Translations under genes and position numbers: made by a program | Notes under the pieces: model-generated | What the model was told of the DNA's origin: nothing | The model's input: the letters and a program-made list of their open reading frames with translations, nothing else | The model's database searches: none | Source: Aquibacillus koreensis | Lineage (GTDB): Bacteria; Bacillota; Bacilli; Bacillales; Amphibacillaceae | Length of the DNA stretch: 64,000 nucleotides | Direction: 5' to 3' | NCBI RefSeq assembly: GCF_025154055.1 | Contig: NZ_JAOALK010000049.1 | Location: forward strand, 46,770-110,769 | In this document: in pieces, positions 63,629 through 64,000 of the stretch | Position numbering within the stretch: the first letter of the stretch is position 1 | How the letters are laid out: each line of letters opens with the position of its first letter

Positions 63629-63835
63629 TTATTTAGATCCAAATTTGTCTAGGGCGTTGAACTTCACGATAGAATATTTATTTTCAATTTCAAGTACCTC
63701 TATTTACTTAATATCCTTAAATTCCCTTTCCCATGGGCCAACTTGTGCCCAATACCTCATCGGCCCCAGGTTGAAAGCAAATGTAATTTCCTTTAATCCC
63801 GGTTTCATTAAGTAATTAATATAGACTATTCCGTG
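63629..63835 (-). pseudogene. Decayed ORF beside the rRNA operon
   Basis: On the minus strand a frame reads VYINYLMKPGLKEITF, then FNLGPMRYWAQVGPW and EREFKDIK, a TAA at 63706-63704, and continues IEVLEIENKYSIVKFNALDKF to a second stop at 63629. Amino-acid usage looks protein-like on both sides of the internal stop, but there is no ribosome binding site. I do not recognise the family. Confidence 0.4.
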
Positions 63836-63901
63836 TGCACATCTATTTTTATTATTAATTAGTTTATTGTGTTTTACTATCCTTCTTTAAAAAGAAATTC
63901 A

Positions 63902-63952
63902 CAGAAAAAAAACAACTTATTCTGAATAAAAGCATTCAGAATAAGTTGTTTT
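63902..63952 (-). terminator. rRNA operon terminator
   Basis: A perfect 17-bp stem (AACAACTTATTCTGAAT with ATTCAGAATAAGTTGTT, 6-base loop), followed by T's on the minus strand, just downstream of 5S rRNA. Confidence 0.95.
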
Positions 63953-63958
63953 AAGTTT

Positions 63959-64000
63959 GCCTAGCGACGTCCTACTCTCACAGGGGCAATGCCCCAACTA
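63959..64000 (-). rRNA. rrf: 5S rRNA, 3' end (continues beyond the window)
   Basis: Read leftwards from the edge: TAGTTGGGGCATTGCCCCTG, then TGAGAGTAGGACGTCGCTAGGC, the conserved 3' end of Bacillus-type 5S rRNA. About 42 bases are visible. An rRNA operon transcribed leftward therefore ends here. Confidence 0.95.

Noticed and set aside
1..64000. tRNA genes
   Set aside because: No tRNA-like GGTTCGAATCC T-arm with matching acceptor stem was noticed by eye; a tRNA covariance search would settle it.

Overview
The window comes from a low-GC, spore-forming Firmicute of the family Bacillaceae. The evidence is strong GGAGG-type ribosome binding sites, frequent TTG/GTG starts, S-box (SAM) riboswitches, a Zur operator, an RsbQ/RsbP sigma-B stress pair, a YheC/YheD spore-coat-type ATP-grasp protein and the 3' end of a 5S rRNA at the right edge. 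The gene content resembles Oceanobacillus/Virgibacillus-like bacilli, but the genus is an inference. I see no tRNA genes, insertion sequences, integrases or CRISPR array. This is mostly chromosomal core with a few accessory islets.

Layout. 1-9 kb holds small membrane proteins, an orphan DUF4179 anti-sigma-like protein, a ZIP metal transporter, a Ca2+/cation antiporter that probably starts at an ATT codon, a TIGR01777 epimerase, a YjiH-family carrier and a Cys-cluster protein. 9-11.6 kb holds the most unusual locus: an HD-GYP protein, a 21-codon Cys-Trp-Trp-Cys peptide gene with a perfect ribosome binding site that overlaps the HD-GYP 3' end, a hairpin, and a membrane M50 metalloprotease with a PqqD-like N-terminus. 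This looks like a minimal processed-peptide (RiPP or signal) system. 12-21 kb holds PBP2a (pbpA), an ABC-2 exporter, an MBL hydrolase and a SWIM/SNF2 helicase. 21-25.5 kb holds an RNase H-like protein, a toast-rack pseudogene remnant, and a zinc operon (ZnuA-like lipoprotein, YcgR permease, YcgQ) under two adjacent Zur boxes. 25.6-28 kb holds an orphan ZorA/ZorB-like stator pair. 28-33 kb holds yuiD, a peptidoglycan amidase, and an MMPL exporter with a divergent TetR regulator.

33-47 kb is a sulfur block on the minus strand. One apparent operon, cysH-cysJ-cysI-sat-cysC-SLC13 permease-sumT-sirB, covers sulfate uptake, activation and reduction plus siroheme synthesis for CysI. Upstream of it lies metI-metC-metE-like (transsulfuration and methionine synthesis), preceded by two complete S-box riboswitches in tandem, each with its own promoter and terminator.

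47-64 kb holds an MFS transporter, two small basic genes (one possibly a gamma-type SASP), a vWA/HTH divergent pair, a C45 acyltransferase-like protein, dsdA, selO, a DUF1292 protein, a Bcr/CflA MFS pump, an EamA transporter, a frameshifted AlaX-type editing protein, rsbQ-rsbP, a YheC/D protein with a SigK-like promoter, a VWA-like protein, a decayed ORF, and the rRNA operon terminator with 5S rRNA.
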